A DNA stretch of 47,044 nt from Sulfobacillus benefaciens (GTDB taxonomy: Bacteria > Bacillota > Sulfobacillia > Sulfobacillales > Sulfobacillaceae). Location of the stretch: NCBI GenBank assembly GCA_003023725.1, contig PXYT01000024.1:38833-85876 (forward strand), written 5' to 3'. The notes under the pieces are model-generated. The model had not been told where the DNA came from, did not search any database, and saw only the letters and a list, made by a program, of their open reading frames with translations. Position numbers and translations under genes: made by a program. Positions 6,522-15,037 of this stretch are shown piece by piece (positions within the stretch are counted from its first letter, which is position 1; each line of letters starts with the position of its first letter).

Positions 6522-8249
6522 ATGAGCGTACCAGCAGAAATACGCAGGCGTTATTTGATGAAACTCATTGAGGTCTGGCCACGAAGGACCACTTCCCAGC
6601 ACTTCCGAGTTTGGACAGAAAGATACCAAGACCGGCCCTTTATAATCATGCCTCATCGTCAAATGACTTATCGGCAAACTTGGGACAGAGCATGGCAACT
6701 CGCGAAATCCCTCTTAGCGTATGGCATCCGGAGGCGAGAGCATGTTGCTCTGCTCATGTCCAACGACCCGGATTTCGTCGCGTTATGGATTGCTCTTAGC
6801 CTGGTTGGTGCTGTCGCCGTTCCTCTAAATACTCAATTACTGGAAAGTGAATTGGCCTATATCCTGAAACAGTCGGACAGCAGAATTCTGATATTTCACG
6901 AAAGTGTTGGCCATATCAATCATGCTCGTACGATTGCCTCAATTTGGGATAAATGGGAACACACGTCACAACACAGTGCATTGGAGCAAGTCATTATCAT
7001 TCCAACGCAAGATGACTTCGCTGACATGGCTGTTCCTTTGACCACATGGGAAGCATTTGTTCAAAGCGGGAAAAACATCGGCGACCACATCGTTCAGGCT
7101 CGCTGGGATCAAAGTCACTATCCCGATGAAGTCGCTGCCATTATTTACACGTCAGGAACAACCGGAACGCCGAAAGGTGTCATGCTCACCCATGACAATT
7201 TTCTCAGATGTGCCTACAGCACGTGCCTGAGCCGTGCCTTTGAAGATGGCCGGCGTATCTTTACTCCTCTTCCTTTATATCATGTCTTCGCCTTGGAGGA
7301 AGGAGTGCTGGCGTTATCATTTGTCGGCGGCACACTCATTATGCAATCCCAGTTTCATCCGGCCCAGGCACTGGAACTCATGTCCCAATATCAGGTAAAT
7401 GACGCTTTGTTGGTACCGTCCATGCTAATCAGTTTGCTTAATCAAAAGGCCGTAGACCAATATGACTGGTCTCATCTTTATTCATTAATGTGTGCGGCAG
7501 CCCCTGCGCCTGTTCCCATCTGGCAAAAATCTGTCGACGTGTTTGGTCTGAGCGAACTGTGTACGGGATATGGCGGAACTGAAGTCACGGCTTCAACCAC
7601 TCACAGCGAAGTGACCGATTCGATTGAGCAAGTTGTCAGCACGGTGGGACGCATAAAACCCGGAGGAGTGTCTGGGCTTTGGGAGTATGGCGGCGCCAAT
7701 GTCGAATATAAAGTCATTAATCCCAAAACGGGTCAAGACCTACCTCCGGGCAGTACCGGTGAACTAACAGTTAGGGGCAACATTGTTAGTAGGGGGTATT
7801 ATCGGAAACCTGATGAAACGGCGCAGTCCTTTGACAAAGACGGATGGTTTCGCAGCGGGGACCTTGGACGCATTGACGAACACGGATATATTAAATTCTT
7901 GGGTAGAAGCAAAGATCTGTTTAAAGTTTCTGGAGAAAATGTTTCCCCCACAGAAGTGGAAGATGTCCTTACCCAACATCCAGCAGTCAAGCAAGCCTAT
8001 GTCGTTGGTGTTCCTGACCCAATAACCGGTGAAATTGGGGCTGCTTTTGTCGAGCTTAATTCAAATAGATCTGCCACCCGCAAGGAATTGCGGGATTGGT
8101 GCCAGAGTGAACTGGCCCGTTTCAAAATCCCGCGTTATATCTTTTTTGTTCAATCTAACGAATGGCCACTGACTGGATCGGGAAAAATTCAAAAGTTTCA
8201 GTTGCGCGAGAAAGCACGAAAACTGATCGAAGCCCGGATCCATGGATAA
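6522..8249 (+). CDS. long-chain-type acyl-CoA synthetase (AMP-forming)
   Basis: This ANL-superfamily ligase activates a carboxylic acid, probably a fatty acid, with ATP to an acyl-adenylate and then transfers it to CoA. The 575-residue product has the phosphate-binding loop IIYTSGTTGTPKGV (about residues 206-219), the YGGTE motif (about 350), the hinge block GWFRSGDLGRIDEHGYI followed by GRSKDLFKVSGENVSPTEVE (about 440-480), and the catalytic lysine in GSGKIQKFQLRE near the end. The substrate cannot be read from sequence. It appears monocistronic. A 25-bp hairpin lies 26 bases after the stop and may end or stabilise the transcript. Confidence 0.9.
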   Translation: MSVPAEIRRRYLMKLIEVWPRRTTSQHFRVWTERYQDRPFIIMPHRQMTYRQTWDRAWQLAKSLLAYGIRRREHVALLMSNDPDFVALWIALSLVGAVAVPLNTQLLESELAYILKQSDSRILIFHESVGHINHARTIASIWDKWEHTSQHSALEQVIIIPTQDDFADMAVPLTTWEAFVQSGKNIGDHIVQARWDQSHYPDEVAAIIYTSGTTGTPKGVMLTHDNFLRCAYSTCLSRAFEDGRRIFTPLPLYHVFALEEGVLALSFVGGTLIMQSQFHPAQALELMSQYQVNDALLVPSMLISLLNQKAVDQYDWSHLYSLMCAAAPAPVPIWQKSVDVFGLSELCTGYGGTEVTASTTHSEVTDSIEQVVSTVGRIKPGGVSGLWEYGGANVEYKVINPKTGQDLPPGSTGELTVRGNIVSRGYYRKPDETAQSFDKDGWFRSGDLGRIDEHGYIKFLGRSKDLFKVSGENVSPTEVEDVLTQHPAVKQAYVVGVPDPITGEIGAAFVELNSNRSATRKELRDWCQSELARFKIPRYIFFVQSNEWPLTGSGKIQKFQLREKARKLIEARIHG

Positions 8250-8275
8250 TCTTACCATAAAGTCATAGACCTCAC

Positions 8276-8328
8276 GGTCAAAGCCGAGAACTTGGGGAAA
8301 CCATTTCCCCGAGTTCTTGGTTTTGACC
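8276..8328 (+). repeat. 25-bp imperfect inverted repeat, plus-strand RNA hairpin after the ligase gene
   Basis: Arms 8276-8300 and 8304-8328 are separated by only CCA. Twenty-two of 25 positions are Watson-Crick pairs, and all three remaining positions are G-U pairs in the plus-strand RNA, whereas they would be A-C mismatches in the minus-strand RNA. This bias suggests the plus-strand RNA hairpin is what is kept. There is no U-tract, so it is not a textbook terminator; it could be a 3'-end stabiliser or a factor-dependent terminator. Confidence 0.8.
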
Positions 8329-9067
8329 CGAAAGTTTGCCCTCCGACAAGTGCTATGACCACGCCCAAGCCACCGGGAACTCTTGGGAATGGCTCCGTTC
8401 CTTTTGTGCAAACCAGTAAGATACTTCTCCAGTCTTATACAATCTGGTCCTCCGTTAAAAGCACACTAAGGATAGTGCAAGCGATGCAAAGGAACAACCC
8501 TACGCGCCGGAACATGGGCGAGGACAGATTTTCTGGGAAAGCCTCACGATCCCCATACACGCGGGGACGACTGCGGAGGAAGTCTTATGGTGTGTGTTTG
8601 AGATCGACAGCAAAACCCTTGAGGTCGTCTACCGAAAAGCGCTGCGATCAAGTGTTGGAGCGAGGCCGGGCGATCATCCACGCGACGTGTTCGTTCACGA
8701 TTTGCTGGCGGGATCGACTCGTGGTTAACTCATAGTTATCCTCTGGCAAACAAACTGGAGGCTGGGGCTGGATTCGACCCGAAGAGGTGAAAACCCAACG
8801 GTTGTAGGAAAAAGCGAATTGATGGCGCTTAGTGTCACGTTCTTATTCGTGGATCGTGGAACCAAGTCTTTCTCAGGTGTATGAATTGACATGAGTGCCT
8901 CAAGACTCTGGCCATAAAGAGCATTGTCACCGACGGCTTCCGGTTCCCTTTGACGCCGGCGAGAGGTCTTGGGTTTCACTTGCTCATGTTGAGTACATCA
9001 TCAGTTCAGCTCGAATCCTCGACTGGACTGTGTGGTTGTGCCTGATTGCCGCGTACACTGATGACAA
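8329..9067. other. about 740 bp with only degenerate reading frames
   Basis: I find no intact gene. The plus frame from 8459 to 8728 is open with ordinary codon use (it includes IFWESLTIPIHAGTTAEEV) but has no start codon. The minus frame at 8725-8979 contains a segment GDNALYGQSLEALMS. Both could be remains of mobile-element genes, but neither carries a decisive motif. The stretch lies between a plus-strand gene and a minus-strand gene. Confidence 0.4.
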
Positions 9068-9475
9068 TTAGCGAGCGATCCGTTGATGACGATCGGATTT
9101 GGGTTCCTGAAATTTCACCGTGCAGGGGCTGTCCAGCGGCAACAGTCCGATGCAGGATCCCCGCCCCGGAGGAAGAATACCTCTCCACTCACCTTGCGCA
9201 ACCACTAAAGACGGACGCGGGCCCTGACCGACAACGGCCACAGTACGTCCTTTCTGCCCGCACCACCAAATGCTGTCCGCAAATTGCAGGCGCTGCCACG
9301 AGGGGGACTCTTTCTTCCAAAAAATTCTACCTTCTGTCCATATGGGTGCCGAGCCGAATTCCGTCCAAAGAATACGGGTTCCGTCAAAACTTAACAGAAC
9401 ATGAGCCTTATAAGGCATCGTTGTCTTCTTGGGATTTCCGATATGCCACGCTTTCCATAATCTCATCCAACTCAC
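9068..9475 (-). CDS. hypothetical tryptophan-rich protein
   Basis: This is a possible 135-residue product that I do not recognise. It is rich in Trp and Gly, with short strand-like repeats (for example ILWTEFG, GRIFWKKE, SIWWCGQKG, TVAVVGQG). That pattern would suit a beta-propeller-like fragment, but I cannot assign a family. I prefer GTG 9475 because AGGA lies nine bases upstream; the open frame extends ten codons further to TTG 9505. No signal peptide is visible. It stands alone between two plus-strand genes and could be a decayed gene. Confidence 0.4.
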   Translation of the reverse strand: MSWMRLWKAWHIGNPKKTTMPYKAHVLLSFDGTRILWTEFGSAPIWTEGRIFWKKESPSWQRLQFADSIWWCGQKGRTVAVVGQGPRPSLVVAQGEWRGILPPGRGSCIGLLPLDSPCTVKFQEPKSDRHQRIAR

Positions 9476-9617
9476 CCCTATCATTCCTAACGACAGGGAC
9501 GGCAAAAAGGTTTCACCTTTATACGGTGTTGCGGGGCCTTCCCCAAAAATTCTTTCTTAAATGAGTCAACAAAGCCCGTTTTGACCATACTGTCGGATGA
9601 TGTGAAGGAGGAGCTCT

Positions 9618-10493
9618 ATGCTTACATTCATCATTCTATGGAATCCCCATACCGGGATCCCTATTGCGGGGATCATACTCACCGCGTTTTTGCTTGGCAT
9701 GGTTCACGGTGTCACACCCGACGAGCATACCTGGCCCATCACCTTTAGTTACGCCATCGGAGCCTATTCGACTCGCGGCGGACTTCTGGCTGGGTTGTCC
9801 TTTTCGTTTGCCTTTACCGTTCAGCGTGCCATTGCCTCCGAACTCGCTTACCTGGCTCTGGCAAAATGGATGGAAAATCCCCGAGTCGACGCAGTCGTGT
9901 ATGTTGTCGTCGGGTCGGCCATGTTTTTGGCGGGATGGTATATTCGGTCAACGGGACGGGTTTTCCATATTCACGGAATGGGCGCCCATCATCACGAGAC
10001 GTTTCAACCGATGCGGAACATTCCACCTTGGATGGCGATGGGACATGGTTTCCTCGCGGGATGGGGTTTTGGTGCGTTTGCCATCATCATTTACACCGTC
10101 CTCGCTCCGAGCATGAACAATGGTTGGTTAGGATGGGTTCCTGGCGCATTTTTCGGTCTCGGCACTATGGCTATTCAAGCGAGTGCTGGAGCCCTATTTG
10201 GGCGCTGGATGACCAGAACCCATATCCCGCCGGAATTGGCGAAAAGCGTGGCCAAGAGCACAGCTAGCGCCACATTGCTCTATGGCGGCGTCGCTTTCGC
10301 CATCGCCGGCATGTTGACTCTCGTGTTTCCGGGATTGGAGCATCTCGCTTGGGTCAGCCCCATTCATGTCCACAATCTGCACACAATCGGCATAGGATTT
10401 GTTTTGGTCGCATTTACGGTGTTAATGGTAGGGATAGGATCTCTAATCCGCTCTATGCGCAAGGCAAAACATCTTACGGCCAAAAACCGCTAG
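9618..10493 (+). CDS. NiCoT/UreH-like polytopic membrane protein with a His-rich loop
   Basis: The 291-residue protein has about seven hydrophobic segments. The first contains LLGMVHGVTPDEH, placed like the H-x4-D-H signature of nickel/cobalt permeases but not identical to it. A cytoplasmic-type loop around residues 115-133 is His-rich (HIHGMGAHHHE), a usual metal-binding feature of such carriers. Transport of nickel, cobalt or another divalent metal is plausible, not shown. AAGGAGG lies seven bases before the ATG. The gene is convergent with rnr, and the two stop codons share the tetranucleotide CTAG. Confidence 0.65.
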   Translation: MLTFIILWNPHTGIPIAGIILTAFLLGMVHGVTPDEHTWPITFSYAIGAYSTRGGLLAGLSFSFAFTVQRAIASELAYLALAKWMENPRVDAVVYVVVGSAMFLAGWYIRSTGRVFHIHGMGAHHHETFQPMRNIPPWMAMGHGFLAGWGFGAFAIIIYTVLAPSMNNGWLGWVPGAFFGLGTMAIQASAGALFGRWMTRTHIPPELAKSVAKSTASATLLYGGVAFAIAGMLTLVFPGLEHLAWVSPIHVHNLHTIGIGFVLVAFTVLMVGIGSLIRSMRKAKHLTAKNR

Positions 10494-12679
10494 ACTCGTT
10501 GCCTTTTCCGCGCTTGGACCCGGCTGGGATGCTCCTGGACCAGCCGAAAATCGATGCGCTTTAATGCCACATCAACCCGAATCACCTCAACTAAGACCGT
10601 GTGCCCCAATTGGTATTCGCGGCCGGTACGCTGACCCTTAAGTCGGTAATGCACCGGGTCAAAAACCCAGTAATCCGATGGCAGATCTTCTAATCGCACC
10701 AGTCCCTCTATTAAGTTAGGGAGTTCAACAAAAAGGCCAAAATTGGTGACACCCGAAATCACCGCTTCGTATTGCTCTCCTAGTTTGTCGGCCATAAATT
10801 GTGCCTCTTTTAGGGCAACCGAGTCCCGTTCAGCGTCCATGGCCTCCCGTTCTCTTTGCGATGCCACTTCCCCGATCATACCGACCTTCGACCGCCACCT
10901 GTTGATGGTCTCCTCGTCGGCCGTTCCCTGTAGATAGGACGTAAGCACTCGATGTACCCAGAGATCCGGATAGCGCCGGATCGGCGACGTAAAATGAGTG
11001 TATTCCTCAGCCGCCAAACCAAAATGGCCCGCATTTTCACTGTGATAGCGCGCCTGTTTCATGGCCCGTAAAAGTGCCGTGTTAACCACCCGTTCCTCCG
11101 GTTTTCCTCGAACACGGCTGATTAGATCCTGCAAGTGCTTAGGGCTTAAGGGATCGGGCAGCCGATAACCCAAAGCATTAATCATCTCTCGAAACTGTTC
11201 TAAGCGTTCACCAGGGGGTTCATGCACACGAAAAAGTCCAGGCAATTTTTTTTCAATCATTTCCCGGGCCACCACTTCATTAGCTAAAAGCATCAACTCT
11301 TCGATGATACTTTCCGCCAAACCCCGTTCTCGAAGCACCACATCCACAACAAAACCGTTGCTGTCAAGGATCACTTTGGACTCCGGAATATCAAAATCAA
11401 TGGCTCCCCTCGCCATTCTCTTAGCACGAAGGATGTTTCGAACAGCCAGTGCCGTTTCTAAAAAAGGCCCCAATTGATACTCGTCATCCTGCTCACCCCG
11501 CAAAACGGCATTCACCCCTTCGTAGGTCAGCCGGAATTTTGATCGAATGATCGAGCGATGAAACGCGACATGCTGGACCTGACCCCATTGATCCAGAGTC
11601 ATAATGGCCGACACTGCTAACCGAGAAACTCCCGGATTTAAGCTGGCAATTCCGTTGGAGAGCCGTTCGGGGAGCATCGGAATGACTCGGTCAACGAGAT
11701 AAACGCTGGTTCCTCGTTCCAAGGCTTCCAAATCCAAGGGCGAATTCTCTTCCACATAAAAACTCACGTCGGCAATATGCACACCGACCTCAAATCCCCC
11801 TGAATCCAAACGTTTGACCGAAATAGCATCATCCAGGTCTTTTGCATCCGCTCCGTCGATCGTCACAATCAGTTCTCGGGTTAGATCCAGCCGTCCCCTT
11901 TGGTCTTCTTCCCTCACCGATCGTGGGAGCCCTTCCGCGGCCCTTTTGACAGCGGGAGGAAATTCCAGAGGCAAGTGATGTTCCAACGCCACAACAGAAA
12001 CGTCCACACCGGGCACGAAAGCATTACCCAAATTTGTGGTTAACTCTCCGCGAACAGGGCGTTTAGGGTCCAAAGGCCATTCGGTAATGGTCGCTTGAAC
12101 CATATCGCCCGGACGAACTTTTTGGTTCTTAGGAACGGCCACTTCCACAGAAGGCTTCCGCGAATCATCTGGTATGACCCGCCACCCTGTCCTCCCTCGT
12201 TCAAGGCGTCCGGTTACCGAGATGGTTGCGCGTTGAATAACATCCATGACTCTGCCTTCCAGACCGTCAGGCGTTTCGCGATACCAAACCAAGACGTCGT
12301 CATCGTGCTGGGCTCCCTGGAACCACCTCGCCGGAACAAACACGTCGTTCTGAGGATAATCAGCATTTACGACAAAGCCATAACCACGGGGATTAATGCG
12401 CAAATGACCGGTGCGGACCCGGATACTGATGTGGCCCGTATCGGCGCGCACAAGCCATCCGTCCTTACGATATTGGGTATAAATCCTAAAGAGCCCCTTA
12501 TCTGCAGTCCGGCCCTTATTCAGTTTCTTGAATAACTGTTCTTCCAAAAGAGGTTGTCCACTAGACAAAATTGCAAATATCCGTTCGGGCAACCGCTTGG
12601 AGTCAGCACGGGACGGACGCACAGAACGAGGATGACCCCGCTGACCGGGGTGAGACGCCGGTCTCTTCTTCTTCGGCAT
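10490..12679 (-). CDS. rnr: ribonuclease R
   Basis: RNase R is a processive 3'-5' exoribonuclease that degrades structured RNA; with tmRNA/SmpB it clears non-stop mRNAs. The 729-residue product has a basic N-terminus (MPKKKRPAS), cold-shock-type OB domains (to about residue 220), the RNB catalytic domain with DGADAKDLDDAISV (about 268-281) holding the metal-binding aspartates, and a C-terminal S1 domain (about 630-710). ATG 12679 has AAGGAGGTG five bases upstream; the frame extends seven codons further but that part covers the ribosome-binding site. It is downstream of secG on the same strand, the usual secG-rnr(-smpB) order, although smpB is elsewhere here. Confidence 0.95.
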   Translation of the reverse strand: MPKKKRPASHPGQRGHPRSVRPSRADSKRLPERIFAILSSGQPLLEEQLFKKLNKGRTADKGLFRIYTQYRKDGWLVRADTGHISIRVRTGHLRINPRGYGFVVNADYPQNDVFVPARWFQGAQHDDDVLVWYRETPDGLEGRVMDVIQRATISVTGRLERGRTGWRVIPDDSRKPSVEVAVPKNQKVRPGDMVQATITEWPLDPKRPVRGELTTNLGNAFVPGVDVSVVALEHHLPLEFPPAVKRAAEGLPRSVREEDQRGRLDLTRELIVTIDGADAKDLDDAISVKRLDSGGFEVGVHIADVSFYVEENSPLDLEALERGTSVYLVDRVIPMLPERLSNGIASLNPGVSRLAVSAIMTLDQWGQVQHVAFHRSIIRSKFRLTYEGVNAVLRGEQDDEYQLGPFLETALAVRNILRAKRMARGAIDFDIPESKVILDSNGFVVDVVLRERGLAESIIEELMLLANEVVAREMIEKKLPGLFRVHEPPGERLEQFREMINALGYRLPDPLSPKHLQDLISRVRGKPEERVVNTALLRAMKQARYHSENAGHFGLAAEEYTHFTSPIRRYPDLWVHRVLTSYLQGTADEETINRWRSKVGMIGEVASQREREAMDAERDSVALKEAQFMADKLGEQYEAVISGVTNFGLFVELPNLIEGLVRLEDLPSDYWVFDPVHYRLKGQRTGREYQLGHTVLVEVIRVDVALKRIDFRLVQEHPSRVQARKRQRV

Positions 12680-12747
12680 ATTCCACCTCCTTAATGCCAA
12701 TACTCTGAAAGTCTATCCCGTCAGACCATCTTGAAAAACGAACACAG

Positions 12748-12782
12748 AAACCTCTGTCCGGTCAACGCCCTTCCAGAGGTTT
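12748..12782 (-). repeat. 9-bp inverted repeat between secG and rnr with an alternative hairpin
   Basis: AAACCTCTG (12748-12756) and CAGAGGTTT (12774-12782) can pair. The lower arm can instead fold with its other neighbour as ACAGA-AACC-TCTGT (12744-12757). Two exclusive structures in front of rnr resemble an attenuator, but no strong U-tract follows. Confidence 0.4.
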
Positions 12783-12815
12783 TAAGTTTGCTGCCCAGTA
12801 ATGGGTATTCACATG

Positions 12816-13049
12816 CTACCGCCAATAATGGACCATGAGCAAGGTGACGATAGCCAATGCAATAGACAGGTACAGTGAAGCCTTTTCCAGAAGTTGATCG
12901 ACTCCCTGTTTTTTACCCGTATAGCCAGACGTCCCACTGCCACCGCCGAAAGCCCCCGAAATACCGGCGCTGTATCCCGTCTGCAAAATAATGGATGCAA
13001 TCACCGCAGCCGATAATAAAACTTCCAAAATCGCCAATACCGTTATCAC
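12816..13049 (-). CDS. secG: preprotein translocase subunit SecG
   Basis: SecG is the small non-essential subunit of the SecYEG channel and assists SecA-driven export. The 77-residue product has the expected layout: a first membrane helix (ITVLAILEVLLSAAVIASIILQ), a Gly/Ser-rich connector (GISGAFGGGSGTSG) with the family's typical FGG, and a second helix (LYLSIALAIVTLLMVHYW). GTG 13049 is chosen because GAGGAAGGA lies seven bases upstream; the earlier ATG codons overlap that site. The promoter has an extended -10 box at 13103-13111. rnr lies 136 bases downstream. Confidence 0.92.
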   Translation of the reverse strand: MITVLAILEVLLSAAVIASIILQTGYSAGISGAFGGGSGTSGYTGKKQGVDQLLEKASLYLSIALAIVTLLMVHYWR

Positions 13050-13102
13050 TGGAACATCCTTCCTCATTATGCGCAAGCTAGGCCCGCTTTATAAGTCAGT
13101 AT

Positions 13103-13111
13103 ATTATATCA
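13103..13111 (-). promoter_or_regulatory. extended -10 promoter of secG
   Basis: The minus strand reads TGATATAAT, a TGn-extended perfect -10 box about 54 bases before the secG start. No good -35 hexamer is found at 16-18 bases, which is common for extended -10 promoters. Confidence 0.65.
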
Positions 13112-13396
13112 CATCACCCAAAGACAAAGGCTGTCACCACCCACCTAAGAAATAATCTGCCGTCCAATGCGCGTCAAATATCTCCTCATATGACAGTGTC
13201 TTCCGGATTGTCCGGTGTAGGGGATCAGGGCCCCACAAGCCGACTCCCAGAGTGCTCACAGCATCAAACTCTGTGCAACACCGATTATCCCCCGACTTCT
13301 CTAGCCTCCGGTTCCTTGACGCCTACCCATGTCACATACCTGCCCAAAGCAGCCAGAGTTGATATCCGCCTCGAGGCGGGAACCAGAGAAAATTAC
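13112..13396. other. 285-bp intergenic region upstream of secG and downstream of the MFS gene
   Basis: No intact gene is supported. Near the MFS end a perfect palindrome CCGCC-TCGA-GGCGG (13366-13379) could end the MFS transcript but has no U-tract. Confidence 0.4.
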
Positions 13397-14713
13397 TTAC
13401 TGATTCCCCCTGTGTGCGGTTTCAAGCGCCTTTCCCTTGGTTTCCCTGCCAAGAACAACCACAGCTATCGCGGAAATTAAGAGAGCTGCCGTAAAAACCC
13501 CAAAAATCTGAGGGAGTGCGAATTTCATCGTCAGCATCACACCGACTACGGCGGGACCGACAATTCCACCGATGCGACCAATCCCCATAGCCCATCCCGC
13601 ACCGGTTCCACGATTCACTGTGGGATACTGCTCGACCGTATACGCATAAGTCACGCCCCACGCACCTAAATTGAAGAACGAAAGCAAACACCCGTATAAC
13701 AAAATTTGTTCGACGCCGTAGGCATGCCCAAACAAATAGGCAAAGAGAGCGGACAGTATAACATAGCTCACAAGAACAGGTTTGCGGCCAACACGGTCAA
13801 CCAAAAGTCCGGCCGAAAAATACCCGGGCAATTGGACGGCTGTCACAATTAACGTATATTTCAACGAGTTGACCAAGGAATATCCATGCGTTACCAACAC
13901 GGACGGCAGCCATAAAAACATCCCGTAATAAGCAAAATTCATGCTGATCCATAGAATCCACAGCATGAGGGTTTTCCGGGTTTGCCCAGGGCGAAATAAG
14001 TCCCAGAACGATCCTTTTGCCGGCGACTGCGAAGAGAACTGGCTGAAGGCGGCCACGTCATGACCGGCAACCAAGGTCATGACCTTCCGTGCTTGGGCGA
14101 ACTGCCCCTTGCGTAAGAGAAACCGCGGAGATTCAGGAATGTGTCTTCGTAGATACAAAATGTATAGTGCCGGCAACATACCAAAGAGAAACCCGGCACG
14201 CCACCCCCAGCGAGGGATCACGAAATAAGAAACCAAAGCTGCAATCAGCCACCCCACCGCCCAAAAGCTTTCCAACAGCACGATACCTCTTCCGCGGTGT
14301 TTGCTGGGTAAGAATTCTGTCACCATGGCGCTGGTCACAGGCAACTCTCCGCCTAATCCAATACCCACAATGAATCGAAAAACCACTAACATCCACACGG
14401 CCAGAGCTGCCGCGGAAAGGCCGGTGGCAAGACTGTAAACAGCCAGCGTGAGAAGAAAAATTCGGCGGCGACCCACATGGTCGGATATGGTTCCCGCCAA
14501 CGCCGCTCCCACGGCCATACCTACCAGACTGATAGAGGCCACAACCCCCACCATAATGTTGTTCAGGTGCCACGCGGTGATTAATGCCGCCAATACGAAT
14601 GAAATAATCCCGACGTCCATCGAGTCGAATAAGGTTCCCAGACCGGCCACAGTAATTAAACGGTAGTGAAACCGGGTCAGGGGCAATGCGTCTAGGCCTT
14701 CTTCCCATTGCAT
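13397..14713 (-). CDS. major facilitator superfamily transporter (sugar/organic-acid type)
   Basis: The 438-residue protein has twelve hydrophobic segments, a normal MFS length. The loop between helices 2 and 3 carries GTISDHVGRRRIFL, the MFS signature, repeated in the second half as LVDRVGRKPVL. Helix 4 holds GGELPVTSAMVTEFLPSKHRGR, typical of the SV2/NaiP/aromatic-acid:H+ symporter branch, so the substrate is probably an organic acid, nicotinate-like compound or sugar taken up with protons. The ATG at 14713 follows GGGGGGAA. It is monocistronic, and no neighbour points to a substrate. Confidence 0.85.
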   Translation of the reverse strand: MQWEEGLDALPLTRFHYRLITVAGLGTLFDSMDVGIISFVLAALITAWHLNNIMVGVVASISLVGMAVGAALAGTISDHVGRRRIFLLTLAVYSLATGLSAAALAVWMLVVFRFIVGIGLGGELPVTSAMVTEFLPSKHRGRGIVLLESFWAVGWLIAALVSYFVIPRWGWRAGFLFGMLPALYILYLRRHIPESPRFLLRKGQFAQARKVMTLVAGHDVAAFSQFSSQSPAKGSFWDLFRPGQTRKTLMLWILWISMNFAYYGMFLWLPSVLVTHGYSLVNSLKYTLIVTAVQLPGYFSAGLLVDRVGRKPVLVSYVILSALFAYLFGHAYGVEQILLYGCLLSFFNLGAWGVTYAYTVEQYPTVNRGTGAGWAMGIGRIGGIVGPAVVGVMLTMKFALPQIFGVFTAALLISAIAVVVLGRETKGKALETAHRGNQ

Positions 14714-15037
14714 AATTTTCCCCCCTCGTGCGAGATACTGGCATAATACGAAGGAGCCTATGCAATGTTCCTGATTCCCCTAACCGGTAAAAACCTCCAG
14801 CGCTCAATGAGCCTAACGGCTTCTCTTCCTCGGTCGGGCCGGGGAAGCGGATATCCTGAAGGCATAGAATCCCAACACAGGCAATAGTGGTCCCCTGCCG
14901 TGTTCAGATACCTAACAAAAATAGGACACCAGCTGTGCCGGCAGTCCCTTTTTCTTCTTGTTCTTTTCTTCATTTACCGCGGTGCCGGATAAGACAGCGT
15001 CATGCCTCTGATCCAAAAACTCAGGAGAGTGACGCCG
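14714..15037. other. 324-bp intergenic region with a hairpin after the HAD gene
   Basis: No gene is supported. Directly after the HAD stop, GCGTCA and TGACGC (14997-15002 and 15030-15035) form a 6-bp outer stem with partial inner pairing, a weak terminator candidate for the glycolytic operon. A TATTAT on the minus strand near 14740 may be the MFS -10 box. Confidence 0.4.

Noticed and set aside
9046-9564. 172-codon plus-strand frame
   Set aside because: It lacks a ribosome-binding site and its composition is unlike a protein; the opposite strand is the better, though still weak, coding candidate.
12095-12535. 146-codon plus-strand frame opposite RNase R
   Set aside because: It is antisense to conserved rnr coding sequence with no ribosome-binding site or domain.
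14133-14807. 224-codon minus-strand frame overlapping the MFS gene
   Set aside because: It is a shadow frame of the MFS gene, rich in Arg/Gly/Cys, with no domain.
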